Shown here: piece after piece, positions 8,436 through 16,881 of the stretch
Position numbering within the stretch: position 1 is the first letter of the stretch
Layout of the letters: every line of letters begins with the position of its first letter
Source: Halomonas sp.
Lineage (GTDB): Bacteria; Pseudomonadota; Gammaproteobacteria; Pseudomonadales; Halomonadaceae
Assembly (NCBI RefSeq): GCF_017983445.1
Contig: NZ_JAGOBJ010000010.1
Span: forward strand, 62,001-126,000
Direction of reading: 5' to 3'
DNA: 64,000 nucleotides
Translations under genes and position numbers: made by a program
Notes under the pieces: model-generated
Databases searched by the model: none
The model's input: the letters and a program-made list of their open reading frames with translations, nothing else
What the model was told of the DNA's origin: nothing

Positions 8436-9902
8436 ATGATTACATTTATTGTATCGATCCTGCTGTTGATCGTGGGCTATTTTACGTATGGCAAATTTGT
8501 CGAACGCGTCTTTGTAACCAATCGAAAGCGTCAGACGCCCGCGTTTAGCATGCGGGACGATATCGACTACGTGCCGATGAACACCACACGTAACTCGTTA
8601 ATTCAATTGCTCAATATTGCAGGCGTCGGACCTATTTTCGGGCCAATCCTGGGAGCTCTGTATGGTCCGATAGCGTTTGTCTGGATCGTGGTGGGCTGTA
8701 TTTTTGCAGGCGCCGTACACGACTACCTGACGGGCATGATCTCGATTCGTAACCATGGTGCCCACTTGCCCCAACTGGCCGGTAAGTTCTTGGGTAAAGC
8801 CATGAAGCACGTGGTTAACGGTTTTGCCATCTTGCTGCTGCTGCTGGTGGGCACGGTGTTTGTGACCTCGCCAGCGGCGCTGTTAAGCAATATGATGCCG
8901 ATCTCCCTCACGCTGATTATCCTGGTGATTTTTGCCTACTACTTGATCGCCACGCTGCTGCCTATCGATAAAGTGATTGGCCGCATCTACCCCTACTTTG
9001 GCGCACTATTGCTGTTCAGTGCCGCCGGTATTGGTATTGGCCTGGTGGTGACCGGGGCACCGATTCCTGAGCTTTCGTTCCAGAATATGCACCCGGAAGG
9101 CGCGCCTATCTTCCCGCTGCTGTTCTTGACCATTTCCTGTGGTGCGCTTTCCGGCTTCCATGCAACCCAAACGCCGATTATTTCGCGCACTACTGAGAAC
9201 GAAACCAACGGGCGCAAAATCTTTTACGGCATGATGATCACCGAAGGCGTTATCGCGATGATCTGGGCCGCGGCCGCCATGAGTCTTTTCCACGGTGACC
9301 AAAGCCTTTCTGCGGTGCTGGCAGCCGGCGGCCCTGCTGCCGTTGTCAACGAAGTTGCCACCACCATGCTGGGTGCCGTCGGCGGTACGCTGGCGGTATT
9401 GGGCGTTATCGTTCTACCGATTACTTCGGGCGACACCGCGTTTCGTAGCGCACGCATGATCATCGCCGACTACCTGAAAATTGACCAGCGTCCGATTGTT
9501 AAGCGCCTGTTAATTGCTCTGCCTCTGTTTGCGATTTCCTACATTTTGACCCATATGGACTTCACCCTGCTGTGGCGCTACTTCTCCTGGGCAAACCAGA
9601 CCACGGCCGTGATTGCGCTGTGGGTAGCGACGATGTATCTGGTGCTTTCACGTAAGCCTTACCTGATCACGTCGATTCCCGCAGTGTTTATGACCATGGC
9701 GACCTTTACCTATATCGCCTACGCGCCGATCGGTTTTGGGCTTCCGCTTCAGTGGAGCTACGCAGCCGCCACTCTGGGTACGCTGGTTTGTATTGCGCTG
9801 TTCATGAAGCGCGTGCGCCGCTTGAGCCGTGCGACCTTCAAGGTCGATGAGCCCGCCGCTAACTTTACCGATGACGAAGTGTTAGCTTTCGCCTCTAAAT
9901 AA
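8436..9902 (+). CDS. cstA: CstA family carbon-starvation/peptide transporter
   Basis: A 488-residue inner-membrane protein with many hydrophobic segments and the CstA core (GPIFGPILGALYGPIAFVWI and the GALSGFHATQTP motif). E. coli CstA and BtsT are about 700 residues; this is the shorter CstA branch common in Pseudomonadota. Members import peptides or pyruvate under carbon limitation. Which substrate applies here cannot be read. It stands alone, with an inverted repeat before it and a strong terminator after it. No two-component or LytTR regulator is next to it. Confidence 0.85.
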   Translation: MITFIVSILLLIVGYFTYGKFVERVFVTNRKRQTPAFSMRDDIDYVPMNTTRNSLIQLLNIAGVGPIFGPILGALYGPIAFVWIVVGCIFAGAVHDYLTGMISIRNHGAHLPQLAGKFLGKAMKHVVNGFAILLLLLVGTVFVTSPAALLSNMMPISLTLIILVIFAYYLIATLLPIDKVIGRIYPYFGALLLFSAAGIGIGLVVTGAPIPELSFQNMHPEGAPIFPLLFLTISCGALSGFHATQTPIISRTTENETNGRKIFYGMMITEGVIAMIWAAAAMSLFHGDQSLSAVLAAGGPAAVVNEVATTMLGAVGGTLAVLGVIVLPITSGDTAFRSARMIIADYLKIDQRPIVKRLLIALPLFAISYILTHMDFTLLWRYFSWANQTTAVIALWVATMYLVLSRKPYLITSIPAVFMTMATFTYIAYAPIGFGLPLQWSYAAATLGTLVCIALFMKRVRRLSRATFKVDEPAANFTDDEVLAFASK

Positions 9903-9944
9903 GCCATCCTCCACCCGCTAGCCGACACTGCTCGGAGATTAATT

Positions 9945-9971
9945 AAGCGCTGATCTTTCAGCGCTTTTTTT
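9945..9971 (+). terminator. Rho-independent terminator after the cstA-like gene
   Basis: Perfect 9-bp stem AAGCGCTGA / TCAGCGCTT, 4-base loop, ending in a run of seven T. Confidence 0.9.
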
Positions 9972-10057
9972 ATGCCTGCTGGTTGCTGCACGTTATTACG
10001 TCCCTTTCTGTCTTTATATCCTCCCCTTAAACGCATATTGCCGCCTCACTTAAAAAC

Positions 10058-10070
10058 GTTATATCATAAC
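10058..10070. promoter_or_regulatory. Zur-like palindrome before the Opp/Dpp-type ABC operon
   Basis: GTTATATCATAAC is a palindrome with GTTAT/ATAAC arms and a 3-base centre, 31 bases before the first gene. It differs at one position from the gammaproteobacterial Zur core GTTATA-N-TATAAC as I know it. The flanks do not match the longer consensus. A TATTAT sequence that could be a -10 element abuts it. If real, zinc would repress the operon. Confidence 0.4.
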
Positions 10071-10101
10071 TATTATTACCGATTTAGTGGCGCCGTAAGC
10101 G

Positions 10102-10941
10102 ATGTTATCAATGTGCAGCGATCCAGTTTTATCCGTGCGTGATCTGCACATTCAAATTGACCAGCAGCCGGTCGTCGAGGGGCTCTCCTTTAATGTGACA
10201 GCGGATGAGCGCGTGTGTCTGCTGGGCGCCTCGGGGTCGGGAAAATCGTTTACCGCCAAAGCGGTATTGGGGCTTTTGCCGCCGAATGCCCGCGTTCAGG
10301 GAAGCATCCGCCTGCATGGCCAGGAAGTTATTCATACTCCCGCTGCGCAGCGCCGCCATGAAACCCGCGTCTCCATGGTATTTCAGGATTCGCTTTCAGC
10401 GCTTAACCCACTAGTGACCATCGGTTCTCAGCTGCGTGAACCCTTTACGCGTCACCACGGCTTATCACGCAAGGCGGCCGTACAGGCTACCATCGGGTTA
10501 CTCGAAGCCATGGGCCTTCCTGACCCACAGCGGTTGGTCAAACGCACGCCGGCCGAGCTTTCCGGCGGCCAGCGCCAGCGAGTATGCATTGCGCTTGCCA
10601 TGGCATGTAAAACCTCGCTGCTCGTGGCCGACGAGCCGACCACTGCCTTGGACGTGGTGACGCAGGCGCAGGTGCTGCGCGCGCTGCGCGAACATACCGG
10701 TAAAACGTCAACGTCCGTGCTGTTTATCACTCACGATCTACACGCTGCTGCTCAGCTCTGCCAGCGCGCCATAATTATCGAACGCGGCGTCATGATTGAA
10801 AGCGGTGCACTGGACTCTCTGATTACCGCCCCCCAACACCGCTTTACCCAGGAGCTGGTAGCTGCTGCACACAGCGTACAGCTTACAGAGCTGACGGATG
10901 CCGCCGAACCTATGTCCGTTGATTACTTAAAGAGCGCCTAG
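10102..10941 (+). CDS. ABC transporter ATP-binding protein, OppD/DppD type
   Basis: A 279-residue ATPase. Walker A is GASGSGKS near residue 41, the signature motif is LSGGQRQR, and Walker B is LLVADEP. It is shorter than classical OppD/DppD (about 330) and lacks the cysteine-rich C-terminal oligopeptide-binding extension. It is the first of four tightly packed genes: two ATPases, a lipoprotein binding protein and a fused permease. The substrate class is peptides, opines or nickel/metallophore-like compounds by family. The Zur-like site upstream hints at the last. The start could also be the ATG at 10111. Confidence 0.87.
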   Translation: MLSMCSDPVLSVRDLHIQIDQQPVVEGLSFNVTADERVCLLGASGSGKSFTAKAVLGLLPPNARVQGSIRLHGQEVIHTPAAQRRHETRVSMVFQDSLSALNPLVTIGSQLREPFTRHHGLSRKAAVQATIGLLEAMGLPDPQRLVKRTPAELSGGQRQRVCIALAMACKTSLLVADEPTTALDVVTQAQVLRALREHTGKTSTSVLFITHDLHAAAQLCQRAIIIERGVMIESGALDSLITAPQHRFTQELVAAAHSVQLTELTDAAEPMSVDYLKSA

Positions 10942-11817
10942 ATGCACAGCCCCATATCGTTTAATAGTCACAAGACATTGGTGGGCAGAGAGGCGTTTAT
11001 CTCGGCACGCGGGCTCAATAAAAGCGTCACGCTACCGCGCGAAGTATTCTGGCGGGCGGGTGAGCGCAAACGAATCATGACCAATATCGACCTGGCGCTT
11101 TACCCCGGCGAGCGTGTGGGGCTGGTGGGCTTATCCGGTTCGGGTAAAACCACCCTGCTGCGTTCGCTTCTGGCTATCGAAGCCCCCGATACCGGGTCGA
11201 TTATCTGTCAGCAAAAAGCCGTCCGCCCAGCATCCACGGCAAGGCTTCGATGGTATCGCCAGGCAGTTCAGTATATTCCTCAGGATCCTGCGTCTTCGCT
11301 TGACCCACGCATGAGTGTGCGGGCGCTGGTCGCCGAACCGCTGATTCGGCTTCAAGTGGAGTGCGATCCTGAAGAACGTGCCAGAGAAGCGCTTGAGCAG
11401 GTGGGCCTGAAGGCACCGTTTCTGAACCGCAAGCCCCATGAGCTTTCCGGCGGCCAGGCTCAACGCGTAGCGATTGCCCGGGCCATTGCTATCCGCCCAC
11501 GTTTCTTACTGGCCGATGAGCCGCTCAGCGGGCTTGATCTGCCGGTGCGCGCCCAGGTCATTAATGTGCTCAAAAAGCTTTGTGAGGAGAACGGTACGGG
11601 CCTGCTGATGGTGTCGCACGATCTATCCGTGGTTGCCAACCTTTGCCAGCGCACTCTGGTGATGGACAACGGAAAAATTGTTGAAGACCGCCCCACCGCC
11701 GCGCTATGGCTTACCCCTCGCCACCCTATAACGCATGATCTGATCAAGGCCGTGTCGCAACTGCCCACCTGCGCGTATCCGCACTGTAAAGCGGCTGACG
11801 TGGAGGCGCTTTTATAG
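10942..11817 (+). CDS. ABC transporter ATP-binding protein, OppF/DppF type
   Basis: A 291-residue ATPase that starts on the base after the previous stop codon. Walker A is GLSGSGKTT, the signature motif is LSGGQAQR, and Walker B is FLLADEP. It carries the OppF-type insertion between the N-terminal strands (EVFWRAGERKRIMTNI). It would pair with the preceding ATPase to power the fused permease. About 117 bases separate it from the binding-protein start. Confidence 0.87.
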   Translation: MHSPISFNSHKTLVGREAFISARGLNKSVTLPREVFWRAGERKRIMTNIDLALYPGERVGLVGLSGSGKTTLLRSLLAIEAPDTGSIICQQKAVRPASTARLRWYRQAVQYIPQDPASSLDPRMSVRALVAEPLIRLQVECDPEERAREALEQVGLKAPFLNRKPHELSGGQAQRVAIARAIAIRPRFLLADEPLSGLDLPVRAQVINVLKKLCEENGTGLLMVSHDLSVVANLCQRTLVMDNGKIVEDRPTAALWLTPRHPITHDLIKAVSQLPTCAYPHCKAADVEALL

Positions 11818-11934
11818 CAGGTGCTTGGCCAACCCAGCCATCCGTCATTGATACCCCGTTTCGCCAGCGTCACGCTCGAGCGTTTGCTTTTAGCGTTTTG
11901 CTGTTACCCATATTCATCATTTGGAGACCTTACA

Positions 11935-13455
11935 ATGCCACGTCGTTCTCTTCGCTTATCGCTACCTGCTGCCATTGCCGCGCCGTTTCTTCTCGCCGGC
12001 TGCTTTGATGATCAGCGGGGTGAGGCCTCCGCCTCGCCAGAAGCCGGCGAGCGTATCAGCGTGGCGATGCTTCAGCCGCCGCGTTCGGGATTAAACCCGT
12101 TATCCGACGATGCTTTTAAACTGTCACGCTGGAGCAATGCGGAAACCCTGGTTCGCCTGGATACCAACAGCGACCCGCAACCGTTTCTGGCAACCGAGTG
12201 GGAGCAGTTGGACGATAAAACGTGGCGCTTTGTAATTCGTGACGGCGTGGTTTTCCATGACGGCACCGAACTGACCGCCAATGATGTGGTGAACTCTCTG
12301 ACCGCCGCCACTCAGGCCGCGCCCAAGCCGCGGATTCTGGACGGCGTCAACATGACCATCGAAGCCGATGGCGACAACGCCGTAATTGTGCGGACCGAAA
12401 AAACCGATCCGCTGACACCTAATCGGCTTTCAAGCCCACAGCTTGCGATCCTGTCGGCCAACGCCTACAGCGAAGATGGCCGAGTCAATCCTATCGAAGC
12501 AGGCACCGGCCCCTTTGTTCTCAAAGCAATCAATGGCACCACCAGCGCCACACTTGACCGATTCGCCGATTACTGGGGCGAGCCTGCCACCATTGCGGGC
12601 ATTGATGCCGACTACGTATCCGACGGTACGGCACGCGCCGCCGCCCTACGAACTGGCACGACCGATGTGGTCGAAGCCATTCCGGTCTCTCAAGTAGCGC
12701 TACTTGATCAATCGCTTGTTCACGAAGTGCCGATGCCGCGCACCAATACGCTTTATCTGAATACCCAGTCAGGCCCCATGGCCGACCCCGGCCTGCGCGC
12801 GGCCGCCCGCGAGGCAATTGATCGTGCTGCCATCGTCAATACCGTTTACGAAGGTCGGGCCGATATCGCCGAAGGCCTGCTGGGGCCAGCACTGGCCTGG
12901 GCCAGCGACTACCGGACGCCGATTGACGAACGCACCGCGTCCACCGTGCCTAATGGCGCTGCAATCACCCTGGCAACTTTTACCGACCGCGCCGAGCTGC
13001 CGGAGGTGGCCGTACTGCTTGAACAGCAGTTGACCCAGGCAGGTTTCAAAGTGACTCAGGAAGTACGTGAGTATGCACATATCGAGTCTGACGCGTTGGC
13101 GGGTGAGTTTGACGCTTTTATTCTGTCCCGCGCCACCGTGCTCGACTCTGGCGACCCGGTGGCCTATATGTACAGCGACTTCGCTTGCGAAGGCTCGTTC
13201 AATATCGCCCAGCTTTGCGACCCAGCCGTTAACGAAGCCCTTGCCTACGCGGCAGAGCAGCCCACGGGCGACACAAGGCGTCAGGCGATCATTGACGCCG
13301 AAGCCGCTATCCTGAGCACCGATGCGGCGATTCCCATGCTGCACGAGCGGGTTATTCAAGGTGAATCAGCGCGGGTTGCCAATGCTGAACGCGACCCACG
13401 TGAGCGGATGCTGATCACTGAAAAAACCACTCTCGACACCGATAGCGAGTCCTGA
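11935..13455 (+). CDS. Family 5 substrate-binding lipoprotein of the ABC importer
   Basis: A 506-residue extracytoplasmic solute-binding protein (SBP_bac_5 type). A lipobox, LLAGC, ends at about residue 22 and predicts inner-membrane anchoring after lipid modification. The domain pattern (RFVIRDGVVFHDGTELTAND) is the family hallmark. GGAGA ahead of ATG 11935 decides the start over the upstream frame opening. Family 5 proteins bind peptides, nickel chelates, opines or sugars. The ligand here is not readable, but the Zur-like operator points to a metal-related compound. Confidence 0.87.
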   Translation: MPRRSLRLSLPAAIAAPFLLAGCFDDQRGEASASPEAGERISVAMLQPPRSGLNPLSDDAFKLSRWSNAETLVRLDTNSDPQPFLATEWEQLDDKTWRFVIRDGVVFHDGTELTANDVVNSLTAATQAAPKPRILDGVNMTIEADGDNAVIVRTEKTDPLTPNRLSSPQLAILSANAYSEDGRVNPIEAGTGPFVLKAINGTTSATLDRFADYWGEPATIAGIDADYVSDGTARAAALRTGTTDVVEAIPVSQVALLDQSLVHEVPMPRTNTLYLNTQSGPMADPGLRAAAREAIDRAAIVNTVYEGRADIAEGLLGPALAWASDYRTPIDERTASTVPNGAAITLATFTDRAELPEVAVLLEQQLTQAGFKVTQEVREYAHIESDALAGEFDAFILSRATVLDSGDPVAYMYSDFACEGSFNIAQLCDPAVNEALAYAAEQPTGDTRRQAIIDAEAAILSTDAAIPMLHERVIQGESARVANAERDPRERMLITEKTTLDTDSES

Positions 13456-13468
13456 AGGCGCGCCACGC

Positions 13469-15232
13469 ATGATTAACGCAACATCGCAGACCGTGTGGCG
13501 TCGCCTACGCATTGAGCCGTTTATTCCGCTGTTATCACGTTTGATAACGCTTGGCGGCGTCGTGGTTCTGGTGGGCCTGTTGCCCTGGCTTTCGGGCCGC
13601 GATCCGGCGCTGAGCATACTACGGGCGCGCTCTGCCGAGCAGGAGGCCACGCCTGAAGCCCTGGCGGCGATTCGCACCCAGCTGGGCCTTGAAGCTGGGC
13701 CACTGCAAATGCTGCAGCGCTGGCTGATGGGCCTTGTGCATGGCGATGCAGGCAACTCCTGGATATCAGGCGCGCCGGTGCTGCCGGGCATGCTGAAAAG
13801 CGCTCAGGTATCGTTGACCCTGATGGGCTTTGCCATGCTGGTAGCCGTTGTTATCGCCACACTGATCTGCCTGCCGGTCGTTCGCCGGGGTTTACGCGGC
13901 CAGCTGAGCCGCTCATCGGGAGCGGTGGGCGCTGCATTAACCGCGTTGCCGGAGTTTTTGCTCGCGTCACTGCTGTTGGTTGTTTTCGCCGCCTGGCTTA
14001 ACTGGCTACCACCTTATGGCTGGCGAGGGCCAAGTTATGCGGTGCTTCCGGCGCTGGCGCTAGGGCTTCCCGCAGGCGGCCTTTTGGGACGTCTTTTCAG
14101 CGATGGCCTATCGGCCACCTTTACCGAGCGCTGGGTAGCGACCTGGAGTGTGGCGGGTTTCTCCCACCGGCGTATTACGCTATCGGTTCTGCGCCGCACA
14201 CTGCCAAGCCTTATGCCTCAGGTGGGCATGGTCATGGTGGGTCTGACCGGCGGTGCCATTGCCGTCGAGCAGGTATTTTCGATTCCAGGTTTGGGTCGGG
14301 CCACGCTTGGGGCGGCCTCGGCTCAGGACATGCCTGCACTGCAAACCGGCATTTTGATCCTGCTGGTGATTGCCATTGTGCTGGGTAGCTTTGCCAATAT
14401 CAGCCGCGCACTGCTGCTAGGCCGAGCATTCCGGCTGGGTGCGCTACCCGTCGCCCACAGCGAGCAGAGCGTATCGCGTAGAACGTGGCTCGTTCCGGCC
14501 ATTGCCGTTACGCTACTATGCGTGCTGGTGGCAGCGGGCATTACCCGCGATCCGTTTAGCTCCGCCTTTATGCGCTTGGAAACGCCCAGTTTTGGCCTGC
14601 CTCTGGGAGCAGACGGTACCGGGCGCGATATCCTGGCGAGGGTAGCGCATGGTGCGCTATCAACGATTGGCATGGCGGTTGTCGTTGTGTTTTTCACGCT
14701 GATCATAGGGCTGCTGATGGGTCTGGCGCCAAGGCTTGCCACCGGCCCCATTGAAATCACCAAGGCTACACCACCGACCATTGCGGGCCTTATCGTGGCT
14801 GGTTTGATGGGACCAAGCACCAGCGGGGCCATTATTGCTGTCACCTCGGTAGCCTGGGCCCCGCTTGCGGCGCATACGGCGGCATTGGTTACTGAAGTAA
14901 AAGCCCAGCCTCACGTGCGTATAACGCCCCTTCTTGGCGTGGGACAGCTGCGTCTGATGAGCCGCTATATTCTTCCCGCAGTGATCGGCCCTGTGTTTCG
15001 CCACGCCATGCTGCGCTTGCCAGGGATCGCTCTGGCACTTGCGGCGCTGGGCTTTTTGGGCCTGGGCCCACGGCCCCCATCGCCTGAGTGGGGGTTAGTG
15101 CTGGCAGAAGGCATGCCCTATATTGAGCGTGCGCCCTGGGCGGTGCTAATTCCAGCACTTGCGCTAATGCTGCTCTCGGTACTGGCCGTATCGCTCTCAA
15201 GTTTTGTGGGTTCCAGCAAGCCAACCCATTAA
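13469..15232 (+). CDS. Fused double permease of an Opp/Dpp-type ABC importer
   Basis: A 587-residue membrane protein holding two BPD-type permease halves. Residues about 1-325 are DppB-like, with an EAA-loop region ending in VFSIPGLGRATLGAAS. Residues about 335-587 are DppC-like, with the LGADGTGRDILARVAHGA motif. In most systems these are separate genes of about 310 and 290 residues. The join is continuous with no frameshift, so the fusion looks functional. It is last in the four-gene operon and is followed by a bidirectional terminator. Confidence 0.85.
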   Translation: MINATSQTVWRRLRIEPFIPLLSRLITLGGVVVLVGLLPWLSGRDPALSILRARSAEQEATPEALAAIRTQLGLEAGPLQMLQRWLMGLVHGDAGNSWISGAPVLPGMLKSAQVSLTLMGFAMLVAVVIATLICLPVVRRGLRGQLSRSSGAVGAALTALPEFLLASLLLVVFAAWLNWLPPYGWRGPSYAVLPALALGLPAGGLLGRLFSDGLSATFTERWVATWSVAGFSHRRITLSVLRRTLPSLMPQVGMVMVGLTGGAIAVEQVFSIPGLGRATLGAASAQDMPALQTGILILLVIAIVLGSFANISRALLLGRAFRLGALPVAHSEQSVSRRTWLVPAIAVTLLCVLVAAGITRDPFSSAFMRLETPSFGLPLGADGTGRDILARVAHGALSTIGMAVVVVFFTLIIGLLMGLAPRLATGPIEITKATPPTIAGLIVAGLMGPSTSGAIIAVTSVAWAPLAAHTAALVTEVKAQPHVRITPLLGVGQLRLMSRYILPAVIGPVFRHAMLRLPGIALALAALGFLGLGPRPPSPEWGLVLAEGMPYIERAPWAVLIPALALMLLSVLAVSLSSFVGSSKPTH

Positions 15233-15251
15233 TGAAAGCGTAAAACTCAGG

Positions 15252-15287
15252 TAAAAAAATGCCCCCGAAACCTTCGGGGGCATTTTT
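15252..15287. terminator. Bidirectional terminator between the ABC operon and bfr
   Basis: An 11-bp stem, ATGCCCCCGAA / TTCGGGGGCAT, is flanked by seven A on the left and five T on the right. It can end transcripts of both convergent units. Confidence 0.92.
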
Positions 15288-15325
15288 GCCTAAGCGACGC
15301 TTAAACTCTTCTTTCAACGCTTGGC

Positions 15326-15811
15326 TTATTCGTGGTCGCCCGCCAGCTGCATTTGGCGCAGCATGTAGTTCTGAATACCAACCTGATCAATCAGCTTCAG
15401 CTCGGTTTCGATATGATCAATATGATCTTCTTCATCGGCGAGCAGGTCGCGCAGCAAATCGCGGGAAACGTAGTCTTTTACGCTCTCGCAATAGGTAATC
15501 GCTTCAATGTAATCGTTGCGTCCATCGTGCTCGATGCGCAAATCACTTTCGAGCATCTCTTTGACGTTTTCACCGATATGCAGCTTGCCCAGATCCTGAA
15601 GGTTAGGAATACCTTCCAGGAACAGGATGCGCTCAATCAGCTTGTCAGCATGCTGCATCTCTTCAATGGACTCGTCATATTCCCACTTGGCGAGTGCTTT
15701 AAGCCCCCAATCCTTGTACATTTTGGCATGCAAAAAGTACTGATTGATGGCAATAAGCTCATTGCCCAACGCTTTGTTTAAATGCTGAATTACCTGGGGA
15801 TCACCTTTCAT
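15326..15811 (-). CDS. bfr: Bacterioferritin
   Basis: A 161-residue iron-storage subunit that forms 24-mers with heme at subunit interfaces. Ferroxidase residues E18, E51 and H54 and the heme ligand M52 are in place. The start at 15811 gives the usual MKGDPQVI opening; the 16-residue upstream extension is not typical of the family. The bfd gene lies directly upstream on the same strand, so storage and release functions are paired. Confidence 0.95.
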   Translation of the reverse strand: MKGDPQVIQHLNKALGNELIAINQYFLHAKMYKDWGLKALAKWEYDESIEEMQHADKLIERILFLEGIPNLQDLGKLHIGENVKEMLESDLRIEHDGRNDYIEAITYCESVKDYVSRDLLRDLLADEEDHIDHIETELKLIDQVGIQNYMLRQMQLAGDHE

Positions 15812-15992
15812 GACGTCACCTTTCTCGCTGCAATGCTGACAGTTAATCCAACCAATCAAGCAGTTACGTTAATGAAGGAGTATAGGCCATGCAAAGGCAT
15901 ACTCCCAGTTTTCTGAGAGTATAGAGAAGGTAATTAAAAATTCAAATAAATCAGTTATTTGCTAACGATAACCCTAACAAGAGTGATTCGCG

Positions 15993-16199
15993 TCACACAG
16001 CGTAAGCGAGACTCATGTCGACTTCCATACGCGCTTCATAAAGCGCTTCTTTGGTAAGCGATTTGGCATAGCAGGCGCACTTGCCGCACTGGGTAGCACA
16101 GCCGGTGGCTTCACGTACTTCTCGCCAGCTGCGCGCTCCATCGCTCACCTGCTGACGAATCTGATGATCGGTTACTCCCTTGCACACACAAACGTACAT
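15993..16199 (-). CDS. bfd: Bacterioferritin-associated ferredoxin
   Basis: A 68-residue [2Fe-2S] protein. The cluster cysteines C4, C6, C38 and C41 match the Bfd pattern; C34 and C43 are extra. Bfd binds bacterioferritin and passes electrons to release stored iron, so it is usually made under iron limitation. A Fur-like site lies upstream at 16231-16250, consistent with that. bfr follows 181 bases downstream. Confidence 0.93.
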   Translation of the reverse strand: MYVCVCKGVTDHQIRQQVSDGARSWREVREATGCATQCGKCACYAKSLTKEALYEARMEVDMSLAYAV

Positions 16200-16230
16200 G
16201 GCGACACCTCATAAATAACATGAGGTGAAT

Positions 16231-16250
16231 GTAAATGATTCGCATACATT
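16231..16250. promoter_or_regulatory. Candidate Fur box upstream of bfd
   Basis: GTAAATGATTCGCATACATT resembles the 19-bp Fur consensus, with ATGAT and an opposing AT-rich half. It lies about 35 bases before the bfd start. Iron repression of bfd by Fur is known in other gammaproteobacteria; the site here is judged by eye only. Confidence 0.5.
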
Positions 16251-16358
16251 TTATCAAGTAAAAATCCATGCCTTTTCGTAGTGATTGTCTTTCACGCAAA
16301 AAATACCAAACTAACTCAACTGCTTATTATATATTTGCATACTTTCTAATACGTACAC

Positions 16359-16826
16359 TTAGCGGCCTGTCACTACGTTAGTGCGCGTATTAGAAGCAAT
16401 ATCTGGCCAGCTGCGTTGCTGGCAATCGAAAAATACCCACCAATAGCCCAAACCGAATAACGCCAAAGAAAGCCAAGCGACCACACAGCGGATCAGACCC
16501 TGTGTAAGGGTAATGGTCGCGCCATCAAGTGTTTGTACACGCAGACGCCACGCCTGCATGCCCAGCGTCATGCCGGCGCGCCGCCAGAAAAAACAGAAGA
16601 AACCGGTGGTGGAGAGAAGCAGTAAACCGCGCAGGCTCCAGACGGCCAAAGCAGAAGTCCCGACGACTTCCGCTGGCTGGCTGAGCACTACGCGGAAAAA
16701 TGCCAGATGAATAATAGTGACAAGGAGCCAGAGTGCCAGCACCAATATGCCATCATACACCATGGCGCCCAGCCGGCGGCCCACACCGGCTGGCACTACG
16801 CAGTCATTAAAACTTACGCTAGTCAT
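16359..16826 (-). CDS. RDD family membrane protein
   Basis: A 155-residue integral membrane protein with three or four hydrophobic segments. Its opening RRLGAMVYDGILVLALW carries the conserved Arg and Asp of RDD proteins. Some family members act in ion or osmolyte transport or in protein localisation; no role is assigned here. It follows lptF-lptG on the same strand. The start codon and first eight codons lie in a 19-bp tandem repeat, so the exact start is hard to fix. No strong ribosome-binding site is visible. Confidence 0.8.
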   Translation of the reverse strand: MTSVSFNDCVVPAGVGRRLGAMVYDGILVLALWLLVTIIHLAFFRVVLSQPAEVVGTSALAVWSLRGLLLLSTTGFFCFFWRRAGMTLGMQAWRLRVQTLDGATITLTQGLIRCVVAWLSLALFGLGYWWVFFDCQQRSWPDIASNTRTNVVTGR

Positions 16827-16881
16827 TGAAACTTACGCTCGCCATTAAGACTTATGCTCGCCCTTAAACTGCGCTAGCCAT
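16805..16881. repeat. 19-bp tandem repeat spanning the lptG stop and RDD start
   Basis: Units are at 16805-16823, 16824-16842, 16843-16861, a 17-base version at 16862-16878, and the start of a fifth. On the minus strand each unit begins ATG(G/A)C then AGCGTAAGTTT, so each carries a potential start codon. The lptG TAG stop (16876-16874) is in the fourth unit and the RDD ATG (16826) opens the last one. One upstream ATG would code an eight-residue peptide almost identical to the RDD N-terminus. Confidence 0.85.

Noticed and set aside
12769-13359. 196-codon minus-strand frame opposite the solute-binding protein gene
   Set aside because: Antisense to a clear SBP_bac_5 protein with a lipobox; no supporting ribosome-binding site or domain.
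15879-15922. GAGTAT/ATACTC repeats between bfd and bfr
   Set aside because: Only 6-bp arms with 12-14 base loops; too weak to call a terminator or regulatory switch.
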